This document shows, in pieces, positions 1 through 8,445 of a stretch of DNA of 64,000 nucleotides. This DNA comes from DASUBV01 sp036501025 (GTDB lineage Bacteria > Actinomycetota > Actinomycetes > Streptosporangiales > Streptosporangiaceae), in NCBI GenBank assembly GCA_036501025.1, contig DASYBB010000170.1, positions 81,783 through 145,782 of the forward strand. Reading direction: 5' to 3'. Under the pieces are notes generated by a model. That model saw nothing but the letters and a program-made list of their open reading frames with translations. It ran no database searches and had not been told where the DNA came from. A program made the position numbers and the translations under genes. Numbering within the stretch: position 1 is the stretch's first letter; every line of letters starts with the position of its first letter.

Positions 1-551
1 CCACGCTCGGCCCGAAGGGCCTGGAGCTGACCGGCGAGCGCGCGCAGGGCTGGCTCGGCACCTCGTTCGTGCCCGAGTCGGCCGAGGTGTTCCTGACGCC
101 GATCCGGACCGGCGCGGAGCGCGCCGGGCGGTCGCTGTCGGACATCGACATCCAGGTCGGCGGCCGGCTGGCCTTCGGCGACGACATCGACTCCCTGATC
201 GCCCCGCTGAAGCGGGGCCTGGCCTTCAGCCTCGGCGCGATGGGCTCGGCGCAGACCAACTTCTACAACCGCGCCTACCAGCGCGGCGGCTATGCCGACG
301 CCGCCGCCGAGGTGCAGCGGCTGTGGGTCGCCGGGCGCCGCGACGACGCCATCGCGGCCGTGCCGGACGAGCTCGCGCTGCGGACCAGCTTCGTCGGCAG
401 CGACGAGATGGTCCTCGGCCGCCTGCGCGCCTACCAGGCCGCGGGCGTGACCACCGTGCGCCTCGACCCGGCCGGCGACACCGTGACCGACCGGCTCGAC
501 ACCCTGGCCCGCGGCCTCGACCTCATCCGCCGCCTCGGCGAGCCCGCCTGA
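1..551 (+). CDS. LLM-class (F420/FMN-dependent) oxidoreductase, 5' end cut by the window
   Basis: The reading frame is open from base 3 with no start codon in the correct context, so the gene begins outside the window. About 182 C-terminal residues remain. The stretch GWLGTSFVPESAEVF followed by LGAMGSAQTNFYN and a C-terminal DRLDTLARGLDLI closely parallels the complete LLM oxidoreductase at 25512-26576 (GWLGNTFIPESAEVF, IGAMGSATTNFYN), so the two are paralogues. Family members are TIM-barrel flavin or F420 enzymes acting on small organic substrates. The N-terminal cofactor-binding part is not visible here, so cofactor choice and substrate are unknown. Confidence 0.85.
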   Translation, partial: TLGPKGLELTGERAQGWLGTSFVPESAEVFLTPIRTGAERAGRSLSDIDIQVGGRLAFGDDIDSLIAPLKRGLAFSLGAMGSAQTNFYNRAYQRGGYADAAAEVQRLWVAGRRDDAIAAVPDELALRTSFVGSDEMVLGRLRAYQAAGVTTVRLDPAGDTVTDRLDTLARGLDLIRRLGEPA

Positions 552-654
552 CCCCGCCGCCCTGAGTCCGGCCGCCCTGGCCGTCGCGGCCGGACCCCGC
601 CGGCCTGAGCCGGGCCGAAGCGGCCACCTGACCCCGCCGCCATGGGTCCGGCCG
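547..654. repeat. Imperfect direct repeat pair, 28 bp, 80 bp apart
   Basis: Bases 547-574 and 627-654 share the core CCTGACCCCGCCGCC followed by TG(A/G)GTCCGGCCG with two mismatches. The first copy overlaps the stop codon of the upstream oxidoreductase. This looks like a small local duplication in the intergenic spacer; no function is evident. Confidence 0.5.
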
Positions 655-655
655 G

Positions 656-1084
656 CTACTCAGCGGCAGGCGGCAGGAAGCCGATGGTCAGCAGGATGTT
701 GGCGTACAGGCGGCCGTCGCCGGTGGCTACGCAGGCGGCGAGGTCCGGCTCGCGGCAGGCCGCGTAGAACTCGTGCCGGTCCAGCGGCTGCAGCGGCAGG
801 CCGTCGCCCAGCAGCCGGCGGTAGCCGTCCCACGCGGCCGGCGAGCTGCCGTCATCGGGGCGCATGACCGTGGCCGACTCGACCGGCACTGCGCTGAGGA
901 CCGGTTCCAGGACCTCGTCAACGGTCAGCAGGCCGGGCCGCAGGTTGAGGAATACCAGCTCGGCGCGCGGGTGGGCGTTGGTGGAGTGCGAGTAGTTGGC
1001 GTCGGCGAGCAGGATGCGGCCGCCGTGCCCGGCCCGGGCCAGCGCCGCCAGCAGCGGCGGGTGGATCAGCGGAAAACGCAGCAC
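656..1084 (-). CDS. RbsD/FucU family sugar pyranase/mutarotase
   Basis: Predicted 142 aa, matching the roughly 140-150 aa of RbsD/FucU proteins, which interconvert pyranose and furanose forms or alpha and beta anomers of ribose and fucose. The N-terminus (LRFPLIHPPLLAALARAGHG) with the His in IHP, the ADANY motif and the Asn/Arg-rich FLNLRPGLLTVDEV stretch are family hallmarks. A longer open frame reaches 1303, but a GTG at 1082-1084 has a perfect AGGAGG 5 nt upstream and gives the correct family N-terminus, so I use it. The substrate (ribose, fucose or other) cannot be told from sequence. No sugar transporter or kinase lies beside it, so it appears to stand alone. Confidence 0.85.
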   Translation of the reverse strand: MLRFPLIHPPLLAALARAGHGGRILLADANYSHSTNAHPRAELVFLNLRPGLLTVDEVLEPVLSAVPVESATVMRPDDGSSPAAWDGYRRLLGDGLPLQPLDRHEFYAACREPDLAACVATGDGRLYANILLTIGFLPPAAE

Positions 1085-1471
1085 TGGGTCCTCCTGCTCT
1101 CGCCGCCCTCGATGGGGGACTTGCTCCCATTCTGATGTGCGCAACGGGCTTCCCTGAGCGCAACACGCTGGCGTGCGGGCGGCGGGTGTGCCGCCTGGTG
1201 CGCACGGGGCTGAGCTGCGCCGTCCGGCCGGGGCTGCTCGAGGCTGCCTTCTTGATCGCGAAGCCTTTTGGCTGCCAGGGTGTGCCAAATCCTGCGGGAT
1301 CATGAGCCAAGTCCCGTCAAGCCCCGATCAAGCCCCTTCGACGCCGTCGGTGAGCCGAGGCGACCCGGGCTCGGGGTGCTGGCGTGGCCGGGGCGGCGGC
1401 TGGGGCTGGAGGGGCGGCGCGGGGAGCCGCCACAGCCTCGCGGCGGAGGTGCGGGCGCCGCGCGGTGCGGG
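1085..1471. other. Intergenic region, 387 bp, no gene seen
   Basis: The spacer holds the ribosome binding site of the RbsD-like gene at its left end. Open frames across it have no family resemblance and are typical of GC-rich shadows. The only structured element is an inverted repeat TTTGGC-N11-GCCAAA at 1267-1289, which could be an operator but has no supporting evidence. Confidence 0.5.
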
Positions 1472-2053
1472 CTAGCGCGGGGCGGCGCCGGCGCGGGCCA
1501 TGATCTCCTGGACCACTGCCGTCTTGGCGTCGGCGTAGTGCTGGACGTGGCGCCAGTGGCGGCGGGCCAGGTCGCGCTTGACCGCGGCGTAGCGGTCGCG
1601 GTCGTCGTCGTGGGCGCGCAGCCAGTCCCGGAAGCGCAGCATCCGGCTGATCTCCGGCGTGCCCGCGGTGAAGGTGTGCAGGTTGATGTTGGTGTCCGGA
1701 CCCTTGAGCAGGCGGTGCTCGAACCAGTCCGGCTCGCGGATGGTGAGCCGGTACCCGGCCGCCGTCAGGTCGGGCACGTAGGACGGCTCGTCGGTGGTGT
1801 CGGGCACGGCCAGCACGATGTCGATCAGGGGCTTGGCCGGCAGGCCCGGCACCGAGGTCGAGCCGGCGTGCTCGACGAGCACCGCGCGGTGGCCGAGCAC
1901 GCGCCGGATGCGCGCGGCCTCCCGCTCGAACAGCTGCGGCCAGGCCGGGTCATAGTCCGCCAGCTCGATCGGCGCGTTATGCGGCCGGAGCTCACCGACC
2001 CTGGATTTCTGCAGGTCCTCGTCGCTGGCGAAGCCACTGGTCAAGTCAGCCAT
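1472..2053 (-). CDS. GrpB family protein (UPF0157, nucleotidyltransferase fold)
   Basis: 193 aa. The segment PIELADYDPAWPQLFEREA, then VEHAGSTSVPGL with PLIDIVLAV, is the signature of the GrpB/UPF0157 family. The GSTS and D-x-D-like PLIDIVL positions correspond to the nucleotidyltransferase-like core. The cellular role of the family is poorly known; members are often found fused or adjacent to CoaE in mycobacteria, but CoaE is not present here. The ATG at 2053 sits near GGAGCAAACC and is the only sensible start. It is divergent from the ThDP enzyme at 2159, sharing about 105 bp of promoter region. Confidence 0.9.
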   Translation of the reverse strand: MADLTSGFASDEDLQKSRVGELRPHNAPIELADYDPAWPQLFEREAARIRRVLGHRAVLVEHAGSTSVPGLPAKPLIDIVLAVPDTTDEPSYVPDLTAAGYRLTIREPDWFEHRLLKGPDTNINLHTFTAGTPEISRMLRFRDWLRAHDDDRDRYAAVKRDLARRHWRHVQHYADAKTAVVQEIMARAGAAPR

Positions 2054-2158
2054 CGGCGGTTTGCTCCTTCGTGAAGGCAGCCCGCCAACATATCAAGATT
2101 CCGCGCGATTTAGTGTGGCAAGGGCGGGTCGTACGGTACGCCTGCGAAAGGAGCAGCC

Positions 2159-3769
2159 ATGGCTCAGCAGGTGACCGGCGGCGACCTGGTCGCGGCCGCT
2201 CTGGAGGCCCTCGGCGTCGAGCATGTCTTCGGCATCGTCAGCGTGCACAACCTGCCGATCTACGACGCCATCCGGCGCCGCGGCCGGATCACCACGATCA
2301 ACTCCCGGCACGAGCAGAACGCGGTGCACGCCGCGGACGCCTACGCGCGCACCACCGGGCGGCTCGGCGTGGCCATCACCAGCACCGGCCCCGGCGCCGC
2401 CAACGCCGTGCCCGGGCTGTACGAGGCGGCGTTCTCGTCCTCGCCCGTGCTCATGATCACCGGGCAGGTGGAGACCCGCTTCTACGGCAAGGGCCGGGGC
2501 GTCCTGCACGAGGCCGAGCGCCAGCTGCCCATGCTCCGCAGCGTGACCCGGCGCACCGAGAGCGTCGCCCGCGCCGAGGACATCCCGGACGCCATCCTGC
2601 TCGCCGCGGCCGACGCGCTGACCGGCCGCCCGCAGCCCGTCGCCGTCGAGATCCCCATCGACCTGCAGTACCAGGCGACCGCGGCGCAGCGGCCGGAGCG
2701 ACCCGCGATAAGCCGGGCCCGGCCCGAACCGGCTGCCCTGGCCGCGGCCGCCGCCGAGCTGTCGGCCGCCGCCCGGCCGCTGATCTGGGCCGGCGGCGGC
2801 GTGGTCGCCGCGGGCGCGTCGGCCGAGCTGACGGCGCTGGCCGAGCGGCTGCAGGCGCCGGTGGTGACGACCACCGAGGGCCGCGGGGCCATCGCCGAGG
2901 ACCACCCGCTGGCGGTGGGCCCGCACTCCGACCACGCCGAGGTGTCGGCGGTCATCGCCGACGCCGATGCCGTGCTGGCGGTCGGCACGCGCTTCCCGGC
3001 GGCCGGCAACCGGTGGGTCCCGGTGCCGTCCCGGCTCATTCACCTCGACGCCGACCCGCGGGTCATCGGGCTGAACCACCCGGCATCGGCCGAGCTGGTC
3101 GGCGACGCGCTGGCCGGGCTCCAGGACCTGCTCGGGGCGGTCACCGGCCGCGGGGCGGAGCCGGAGTTCACCAAGCGCGCCCAGGAGGCCGCCGCCCGCG
3201 CCCGGGCCGACGGGCGCGACAAGATCGGGCCCGACTACCGCGTCATCATGGACGCCATCCGCGAGACGCTGCCGCGCACCGCCCCGGTGGTGCGGGACTC
3301 CACGGTGCCCGCCTACCGCTGGGGCGACCGCCTGCTGCCGATCCTGGCGCCCCGGACGTCGGTGCGGCCCAACTCCGCGGCCATCGGCCCCGGCGTCCCG
3401 CTGGCCATCGGGGCAGCGGTCGGCAGCGGCCAGCCGACGGTCGTCATCCAGGGCGACGGCGGCCTGATGCTGAGCGTCGGCGAGCTCGCGGTGGTGGCCG
3501 AGCGCAAGCTCCCCATCGTGGTCTGCGTGTTCAACGACCGCGGCTACGGGGTGCTGCGGTTCGTGGAGAGCCAGCGTTTCGCGGGGGAGTCGTTCGGGGT
3601 TGACCTGCACACTCCCGACTTCGTCGGCCTCAGCCGGGCCATGGGGCTGGACGCCGAGCTGGTCCGGGGAGCGGCCGAGTTCGGGCCCGCGTTCAGCCGG
3701 GCCGTGGCCGGCGGGCGGCCGACGCTGCTGGAGATCGACCAGTCGGTCCTGGCCCCCATGGCCTGGTAG
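2159..3769 (+). CDS. Thiamine-diphosphate-dependent enzyme, acetolactate-synthase-like
   Basis: 536 aa with the three-domain POX/ALS fold. The N-terminal PYR domain contains the conserved Glu (E52 in SRHEQNA) that activates ThDP, followed by TGRLGVAITSTGPGAAN. The C-terminal PP domain shows the ThDP/Mg motif GDGGLMLSVGELAVV ending near FNDRGYG (about residues 432-465). The family covers acetolactate synthase, benzoylformate decarboxylase, glyoxylate carboligase and related enzymes. There is no small regulatory subunit nearby, so a catabolic or specialised carboligase/decarboxylase role is more likely than branched-chain amino acid synthesis. An AAAGGAG ribosome binding site lies 7 nt before the ATG. 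The middle domain is present and nothing is truncated. Confidence 0.85.
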   Translation: MAQQVTGGDLVAAALEALGVEHVFGIVSVHNLPIYDAIRRRGRITTINSRHEQNAVHAADAYARTTGRLGVAITSTGPGAANAVPGLYEAAFSSSPVLMITGQVETRFYGKGRGVLHEAERQLPMLRSVTRRTESVARAEDIPDAILLAAADALTGRPQPVAVEIPIDLQYQATAAQRPERPAISRARPEPAALAAAAAELSAAARPLIWAGGGVVAAGASAELTALAERLQAPVVTTTEGRGAIAEDHPLAVGPHSDHAEVSAVIADADAVLAVGTRFPAAGNRWVPVPSRLIHLDADPRVIGLNHPASAELVGDALAGLQDLLGAVTGRGAEPEFTKRAQEAAARARADGRDKIGPDYRVIMDAIRETLPRTAPVVRDSTVPAYRWGDRLLPILAPRTSVRPNSAAIGPGVPLAIGAAVGSGQPTVVIQGDGGLMLSVGELAVVAERKLPIVVCVFNDRGYGVLRFVESQRFAGESFGVDLHTPDFVGLSRAMGLDAELVRGAAEFGPAFSRAVAGGRPTLLEIDQSVLAPMAW

Positions 3770-3779
3770 GGCGCCCGCC

Positions 3780-5867
3780 TCAGCGGAAGCTGAGCTGGTC
3801 CCCGGCCACGTCGACCCGGACGGTGTCGCCCGCCTCGAAGTCGCCCTGCAGCAGCAGGACGGCGAGCCGGTCGCCCACGTCGCGCTGCAGCACGCGGCGC
3901 AGCGGCCGGGCGCCGAAGTCCGGGTCGTATCCGCGGGCGGCCAGCCACGCCTCGGCGGCGGGGCTGACGTCGAGGGTGATGCCGAGGCGGCGGGCCCGCG
4001 CGGCCAGCTGCCGGAGCTGGATCCGGACGATCGCGCCGAGGTCGCCCGGCGTCAGCGAGCGGAACGGGATGATCTCGTCGATGCGGTTGATGAACTCCGG
4101 GCGGAAGAACTCCTTCGGGTCCTCGGCCAGGTTCGAGGTCATGATCAGCACGGTGTTGGTGAAGTCGACCGTCCGGCCGTGCCCGTCGGTCAGGCGGCCC
4201 TCGTCCAGCAGCTGGAGCAGGATGTTGAACACGTCGGTGTGGGCCTTCTCGATCTCGTCGAGCAGGACCACCGCGTAGGGCCGCCGCCGGACCGCCTCGG
4301 TGAGCTGGCCGCCCTCGTCGTACCCGAGGTAGCCGGGCGGCGCGCCGATCAGCCGGGCCACCGTGTGCCGCTCCTGGTACTCGCCCATGTCGATGCGCAC
4401 CATGGCGCGCTCATCATCGAACAGGAACTCGGCCAGGGCGCGGGCCAGTTCCGTCTTGCCGACTCCGGTCGGGCCGACGGACAGGAACGTGCCGATCGGC
4501 CGGGTGCCGTCCGACAGGCCGGCCCGGTTGCGCCGGATCGGCCCGGCTATCGCGCGCACCGCGGCGTCCTGGCCGACCACGCGCAGGCGCATCATTTCTT
4601 CCATCTGCAGCAGCTTGACCGCCTCGCCCTCCATCAGCCGCGCGACCGGCACCCCGGTCCAGGCGCTGACGACGGCGGCGATCTCCTCGGCGTCGACCTC
4701 GGCCTTGAGCATCCGGCTGCCCGGCGGGAGGTCCTCGAGTGCCTTGACCGCCGCGTCCAGCCGCCGTTCGAGGTCGGGCAGCTGCACATACTCCAGGTCG
4801 GCCGCCGCGGCCAGGTCGCCGGTCCGCTCGCACCGGGCCGCCTGCGCCTTCCCCCGCACCAGCTGCTGCTTGACCTCGTGGATGGCCGCGATGGCCTGCT
4901 GCTCGCCCTGCCACTGCGCGGTCCGCTCTGCGGCCCCGGCCCGCAGCGCGGCCAGGTCCGCCTCCAGCTGCCCGCGCTGCGCCGCGGTCTCGTCCTCGCC
5001 GTCGGACGGGGGCAGGGCCAGCAGCCTGATCTCCAGCCGGCGCGCCTGGCGGGCGGCCCGGTCGAGATCGGCCGGCGTGGTGTCGATGCCGATCCGGAGC
5101 CGGCTCGCGGCCTCGTCGATGAGGTCGACCGCCTTGTCGGGCAGGTGCCGCCCGGACACGTACCGGTCCGACAGGTGCGCCGCCGCCTCCAGCGCCGAGT
5201 CGTGGATCAAGACCCCGTGGTAGACCTCGTGCCGCTCGCGCAGGCCGCGGAGGATCTCGACCGTGTCCTCCAGGGACGGGGGGTCGATGACCACGGGCTG
5301 GAACCGGCGCTCCAGCGCGGCATCCGCCTCGATCCGCTGCCGGTACTCCTCCGGGGTGCTGGCCCCGATCAGCCGCAGCTCGCCGCGGGCCAGCATCGGC
5401 TTGAGCATGTTGCTGACGTCCATGCCGCCCTCGCTGCCGCCGGCCCCCACGATCATATGGAGCTCGTCGACGAGCAGCAGGAACTCGCCCTGCGAGGTCG
5501 CGATCAGGTTGATCGCGTCCTTCAGCCGCCGCTCGAACTCGCCGCGGAAGCTGGACCCGGCCACCAGCTGGGCCAGGTCGAGGGAGACCAGCCGCTTGCC
5601 CAGCAGGCCGGCCGGCACCGCGCCCTCGACGATCCGCAGGGCCAGGCCCTCCACGATCGCGGTCTTGCCGACCCCGGACCGGCCGATCAGCACCGGGTTG
5701 TTCTTCGTCTTCCGGCCGAAGATCTGGACCAGCCGGGCCAGCTCACCGTCCCGGCCGATGACCGGGTCGAGCTCGCCCTGCCGGGCCGCCGCCGTCAGGT
5801 CGCGGCCGTACTGCCACGGGACCGGCACCTCTGACTTCGCCGACGACCGCCGCGCTCCCGCCCTCAC
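3780..5867 (-). CDS. ClpB-like AAA+ disaggregase lacking the N-terminal domain
   Basis: 695 aa, against about 850-870 for full ClpB. Two AAA+ modules are complete: Walker A GRSGVGKT (62-69) and Walker B LLLVDELH in the first; GPTGVGKTELARAL and VVLLDEIEKAH in the second, with the C-terminal FINRIDEI and FGARPLRR sensor/arginine region. A shortened middle domain (RCERTGDLAAAADLEY) marks it as ClpB rather than ClpC, and no IGF-type ClpP-binding loop is seen. The repeated Clp_N domain is absent: the protein begins just before YGRDLTAAARQGELDPVIGRD. Such forms may act as disaggregase with different substrate delivery. The gene converges with the ThDP enzyme. I saw no HAIR or CIRCE element upstream. 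Confidence 0.9.
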   Translation of the reverse strand: MRAGARRSSAKSEVPVPWQYGRDLTAAARQGELDPVIGRDGELARLVQIFGRKTKNNPVLIGRSGVGKTAIVEGLALRIVEGAVPAGLLGKRLVSLDLAQLVAGSSFRGEFERRLKDAINLIATSQGEFLLLVDELHMIVGAGGSEGGMDVSNMLKPMLARGELRLIGASTPEEYRQRIEADAALERRFQPVVIDPPSLEDTVEILRGLRERHEVYHGVLIHDSALEAAAHLSDRYVSGRHLPDKAVDLIDEAASRLRIGIDTTPADLDRAARQARRLEIRLLALPPSDGEDETAAQRGQLEADLAALRAGAAERTAQWQGEQQAIAAIHEVKQQLVRGKAQAARCERTGDLAAAADLEYVQLPDLERRLDAAVKALEDLPPGSRMLKAEVDAEEIAAVVSAWTGVPVARLMEGEAVKLLQMEEMMRLRVVGQDAAVRAIAGPIRRNRAGLSDGTRPIGTFLSVGPTGVGKTELARALAEFLFDDERAMVRIDMGEYQERHTVARLIGAPPGYLGYDEGGQLTEAVRRRPYAVVLLDEIEKAHTDVFNILLQLLDEGRLTDGHGRTVDFTNTVLIMTSNLAEDPKEFFRPEFINRIDEIIPFRSLTPGDLGAIVRIQLRQLAARARRLGITLDVSPAAEAWLAARGYDPDFGARPLRRVLQRDVGDRLAVLLLQGDFEAGDTVRVDVAGDQLSFR

Positions 5868-6525
5868 CCTGCGCCCACCGGCAATCCGCCCTCCCCGTCA
5901 CCCGAGCCAAGATCGCTTACGCTCAGAATGACATAACACCCCGTAAATAGTCCCCTTTGCAAGGCCGGCCTGTTCGGTTCCCGCAGATCACGACCCATCC
6001 GGAACGTGGCCCGGGCCGCCCGCACCGCCCTCAGCGAGCCGGTGCCGTGCCCGTTTCAGGTCCCCGGGCCGGCGCAGCTACTCAGCGCCACCGACGGTCA
6101 CTGAAGTAGGCCCTTGACAGCGCGTGCCGCTGGGTGATCATGAGGACTATCCGGAGTTAACACGGGTGAAACACTCGCCCACGGCGCTGTCTCTGATCTT
6201 GACCCGTCCGGTTGCTCCCTCGGCCGGGCGTCGCAGGCCGGCCGCAGGAATGCGCCGGCCTGCGGTGCGACGTGGGGCCGCGGCCCGGGCGCGATCGCCG
6301 GGCCGGGCCGGCCGGCGCCCGCGGAGCCGCCGGGATGGCAGCTGCCGCCCTCCGCCACCCCAGGGCCAGCGCGGTCAGTTAAAGCAGCCCCGAATGGTAT
6401 TGAGCGGACTGCAGTTGCCCAGGGTGTTGTTCGCGACGGTTGACGGTGTCGGATTGGGTCGACGGTGTTCGTAGCAGTAGCGGAGCCCCCCGGCGGGGGC
6501 GGCGTGAAGGCAGGGGAGTACCACC
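5868..6525. other. Intergenic region, 658 bp, possible N-terminal remnant of the next gene
   Basis: The stretch from about 5925 to 5965 is lower in GC and is the likely promoter area of the ClpB-like gene. A TTGACA hexamer at 6114-6119 could be a -35 on the plus strand but has no convincing -10. Around 6400-6470 the plus strand, in the same frame as the downstream RibD-like gene, encodes RVLFATVDGVG, which resembles the N-terminal strand and SLDG motif of that family, but stops at 6472, 6478 and 6505 separate it. No other gene is credible. Confidence 0.4.
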
Positions 6526-7035
6526 GTGATCGAGGACCGGGTGCGCACCTTCGCGCAGGACCAGGTGCTCGTCTTCGGCGCGACGACGTTCCGGCAGTTC
6601 GCGAAGCTCGTCACCATATTCGACGAGCCGTACTACGACAGCCTGAACGAGCTGCCGAAGCTCGTGTTCTCCAGCACGCTCGAAGAGCCGCTCGGATGGC
6701 AGAACTCGACGGTGATCAACGAGGACGCGGTGACCGCGATCGAGCGCCTGAAGCGCACCACCGACGTCCCGATGCGATCGCACGGCAGCATCTCGCTGAA
6801 CCGCTCGCTGCTCGCTGCCGGCCTCGTCGACCGGATCGAGGTCATGATGTTCCCGGTCATCTCAGGCCGCGCTGGCGCGGCAGCGCTCTTCCACGACGGA
6901 GCGGAGTTCGACCTGGACCTCATCGAGTCCACCGTGCTCGATGGCCGTACGCACAAGCTCGTCTACGCCCCGCACCTGCACCAGGGAATCCCCGAAGGCG
7001 CCGGGCCGCGGCTCCGAAACGCGGGCCGGGCATAA
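6526..7035 (+). CDS. RibD C-terminal / dihydrofolate-reductase-family protein, N-terminally short
   Basis: 169 aa from a GTG start with GGGGAG 8 nt upstream. Recognisable are VLVFGATTFRQF, the central LVFSST...W strand, and the HGSISLNRSLLAAGLVDRIEVMMFPVISG block, which carry the NADP-binding half of the DHFR-like fold. Family members are usually about 185-200 aa and begin with a beta-strand and an SLDG-type motif that are missing. In-frame stops at 6505, 6478 and 6472 prevent extension. The protein may be a decayed copy or may use a shortened N-terminus. Members act as reductases of pyrimidine or unknown substrates; no specific role can be inferred. It converges on the DUF1707 gene with 22 bp between. 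Confidence 0.65.
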   Translation: MIEDRVRTFAQDQVLVFGATTFRQFAKLVTIFDEPYYDSLNELPKLVFSSTLEEPLGWQNSTVINEDAVTAIERLKRTTDVPMRSHGSISLNRSLLAAGLVDRIEVMMFPVISGRAGAAALFHDGAEFDLDLIESTVLDGRTHKLVYAPHLHQGIPEGAGPRLRNAGRA

Positions 7036-7057
7036 CCGGACAGGGAAGAGGGAGGCC

Positions 7058-7675
7058 CTAGCTGTCGATGCCGCGGCGGCTGCCGCGGTCGCGCGGGGCC
7101 TTGCGGGCCTTGCGCTTGACCTCGACGCCGCCGAGAAGGCAGAAGCCCGACAGGCGCAGGACCGGTGCGCCCGGCCGGACGGACTCGTCGCTGTCGGCGC
7201 TGACCTCGCGGCCGCCCAGGATGGCGACGCCGTTGTCGATGACGTGCATCTCGGGCGGCACCGTGATCTCCATGCCGCCGAGCACGCAGGTGGCCGAGAT
7301 CGTGATCTCGCCGGCGGGCAGGGTGGCCTCCCGGAAGTCCAGCTCCACGCCGCCGAGGATGGTGACGACGTTGATGTGCGAGGGCACCGTCCAGGCTCCC
7401 TTGCGGGAGGAGCCGCTGAGGATCGCCACGATGTGGTTGGTCTCCCCGGACCGCTGGGCCGGCGGCGCCGCGCTGGTGCGGTCGGGCAGGTCGTCCAGGA
7501 GCGGGACGATCTCGGCATGGGTCTTCGCCGCGTACAGGGCGCTGAGCCGGTCAGCGTGCTCATCCACGGTCAGCCGGCCCTCGGCCATGGCGCCGTTGAG
7601 CACCGAGGCGGCCTGGTCGCGGTCGGCGTCCGAGGCCCGCAGCCGCGGATTGTCCCCGAAGGGCTGCGCAGTCAT
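7058..7675 (-). CDS. DUF1707 / LiaF-like C-terminal domain protein
   Basis: 205 aa. Residues about 8-60 (LRASDADRDQAASVLNGAMAEGRLTVDEHADRL) form a DUF1707 domain. Residues about 85-190 contain repeated VTILGGVELDFR and CVLGGMEITVP strands typical of the LiaF/cell-wall-active-antibiotic-response beta domain. Actinobacterial proteins of this build are thought to sense or respond to envelope stress, mostly from homology. There is no transmembrane segment here, so it would be cytosolic or membrane associated by a partner. The ATG at 7675 begins the domain cleanly; there is little Shine-Dalgarno upstream, so the message may be leaderless. Confidence 0.85.
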   Translation of the reverse strand: MTAQPFGDNPRLRASDADRDQAASVLNGAMAEGRLTVDEHADRLSALYAAKTHAEIVPLLDDLPDRTSAAPPAQRSGETNHIVAILSGSSRKGAWTVPSHINVVTILGGVELDFREATLPAGEITISATCVLGGMEITVPPEMHVIDNGVAILGGREVSADSDESVRPGAPVLRLSGFCLLGGVEVKRKARKAPRDRGSRRGIDS

Positions 7676-7935
7676 GGCTCTATTGTCCGGTATCCGGGGT
7701 CTCCGGTCATCCTCTTCTTGATCGCGCCGTTCTTGACCACGCGGCGGCGGGCGCCCGGATGTGACGCAGCAGACATCCGGGCGCGGCATGCGCGTAGTTG
7801 GTTGAGGGTTACACCAGATGGCTTCGATACACCCCGATATGGGGAGCCCGACGAGCCGGTCCGGACGCCCGATGAGCGTGCGAATCGACCCGCCGTCGGA
7901 TCTGCTGGCGCCCCGGCGCCAAGGAGGAGCTCGTC

Positions 7936-8346
7936 ATGAACCTCAGTCCCCGCTTTGCCCTCGACACCCTGTTCGTGCTCGGCGGCGCTTTCCTGGCCGT
8001 CGTCGCCCTGCCCTTCACCGCCCCGGTGGCGGGCTGGACCGGCTTCGGCGTGTTCACCGGGCTGGCCGCGGTCGCCCTGGCCAGCGCGCTGTTCGGGCAC
8101 GGTGCCGTGCGGAAGACCAGCCACGGCGTGCTCGGCCTGGTCGCCATCTGGTCCCTCATCGCGACGCTGCTGTTCACCGGCCCGGCGCTGACCTGGCTGG
8201 TGCTGGCCGGCGGCGTCGCACTGGCCGTGATCGCCCTGACCGACCTGGCGGCGCACGAGGTCACCACCGAGAACGTGGTGCACCAGCTGGTCGTGACGCA
8301 GTCGCCGGCCGACGCCGTGGCGAACGGCAGCCGCGCGGCCGCCTGA
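7936..8346 (+). CDS. Small integral membrane protein, four transmembrane segments
   Basis: 136 aa with an AAGGAGGAG ribosome binding site 7 nt before the ATG. Hydrophobic segments near residues 10-28, 35-52, 65-82 and 84-102 suggest four membrane helices, followed by a polar tail of about 30 residues. I do not recognise a named family. The gene stands alone between the DUF1707 gene (divergent) and the ECF41 sigma gene (convergent), and ends at a strong terminator. Confidence 0.75.
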   Translation: MNLSPRFALDTLFVLGGAFLAVVALPFTAPVAGWTGFGVFTGLAAVALASALFGHGAVRKTSHGVLGLVAIWSLIATLLFTGPALTWLVLAGGVALAVIALTDLAAHEVTTENVVHQLVVTQSPADAVANGSRAAA

Positions 8347-8379
8347 CCGAGACCCCGCACGAACGGGTCACCTGCACCG

Positions 8380-8411
8380 CCAGAGGGGGACGAGAGCTCG
8401 TCCCCCTCTGG
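8380..8411. terminator. Bidirectional intrinsic-type terminator
   Basis: Perfect 15-bp inverted repeat, CCAGAGGGGGACGAG and its complement, separated by AG. It lies between the convergent membrane-protein and sigma-factor genes, 34 bp from each end, and so probably serves both. There is no T-tract, as is common in actinomycetes. Confidence 0.85.
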
Positions 8412-8445
8412 CATGCCCGGCGCTTTGCCCTGGCCGCGCGAGCGG

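Noticed and set aside
1173..1475. 100-codon frame in the 1.1-1.5 kb spacer
   Set aside because: Low-complexity, no ribosome site, no recognisable motif.
3600..5834. 744-codon open frame on the plus strand opposite the ClpB-like gene
   Set aside because: Antisense shadow with low-complexity composition; the minus-strand protein has all Walker motifs.
5868..6000. HAIR or CIRCE heat-shock operator before the ClpB-like gene
   Set aside because: No CTTGAGT-N7-ACTCAAG or CIRCE-type inverted repeat is present; only a lower-GC stretch.
6124..6474. 116-codon frame in the spacer after the ClpB gene
   Set aside because: Pro/Arg/Ala-rich, no ribosome site. Only its last residues resemble a RibD N-terminus, treated as remnant.
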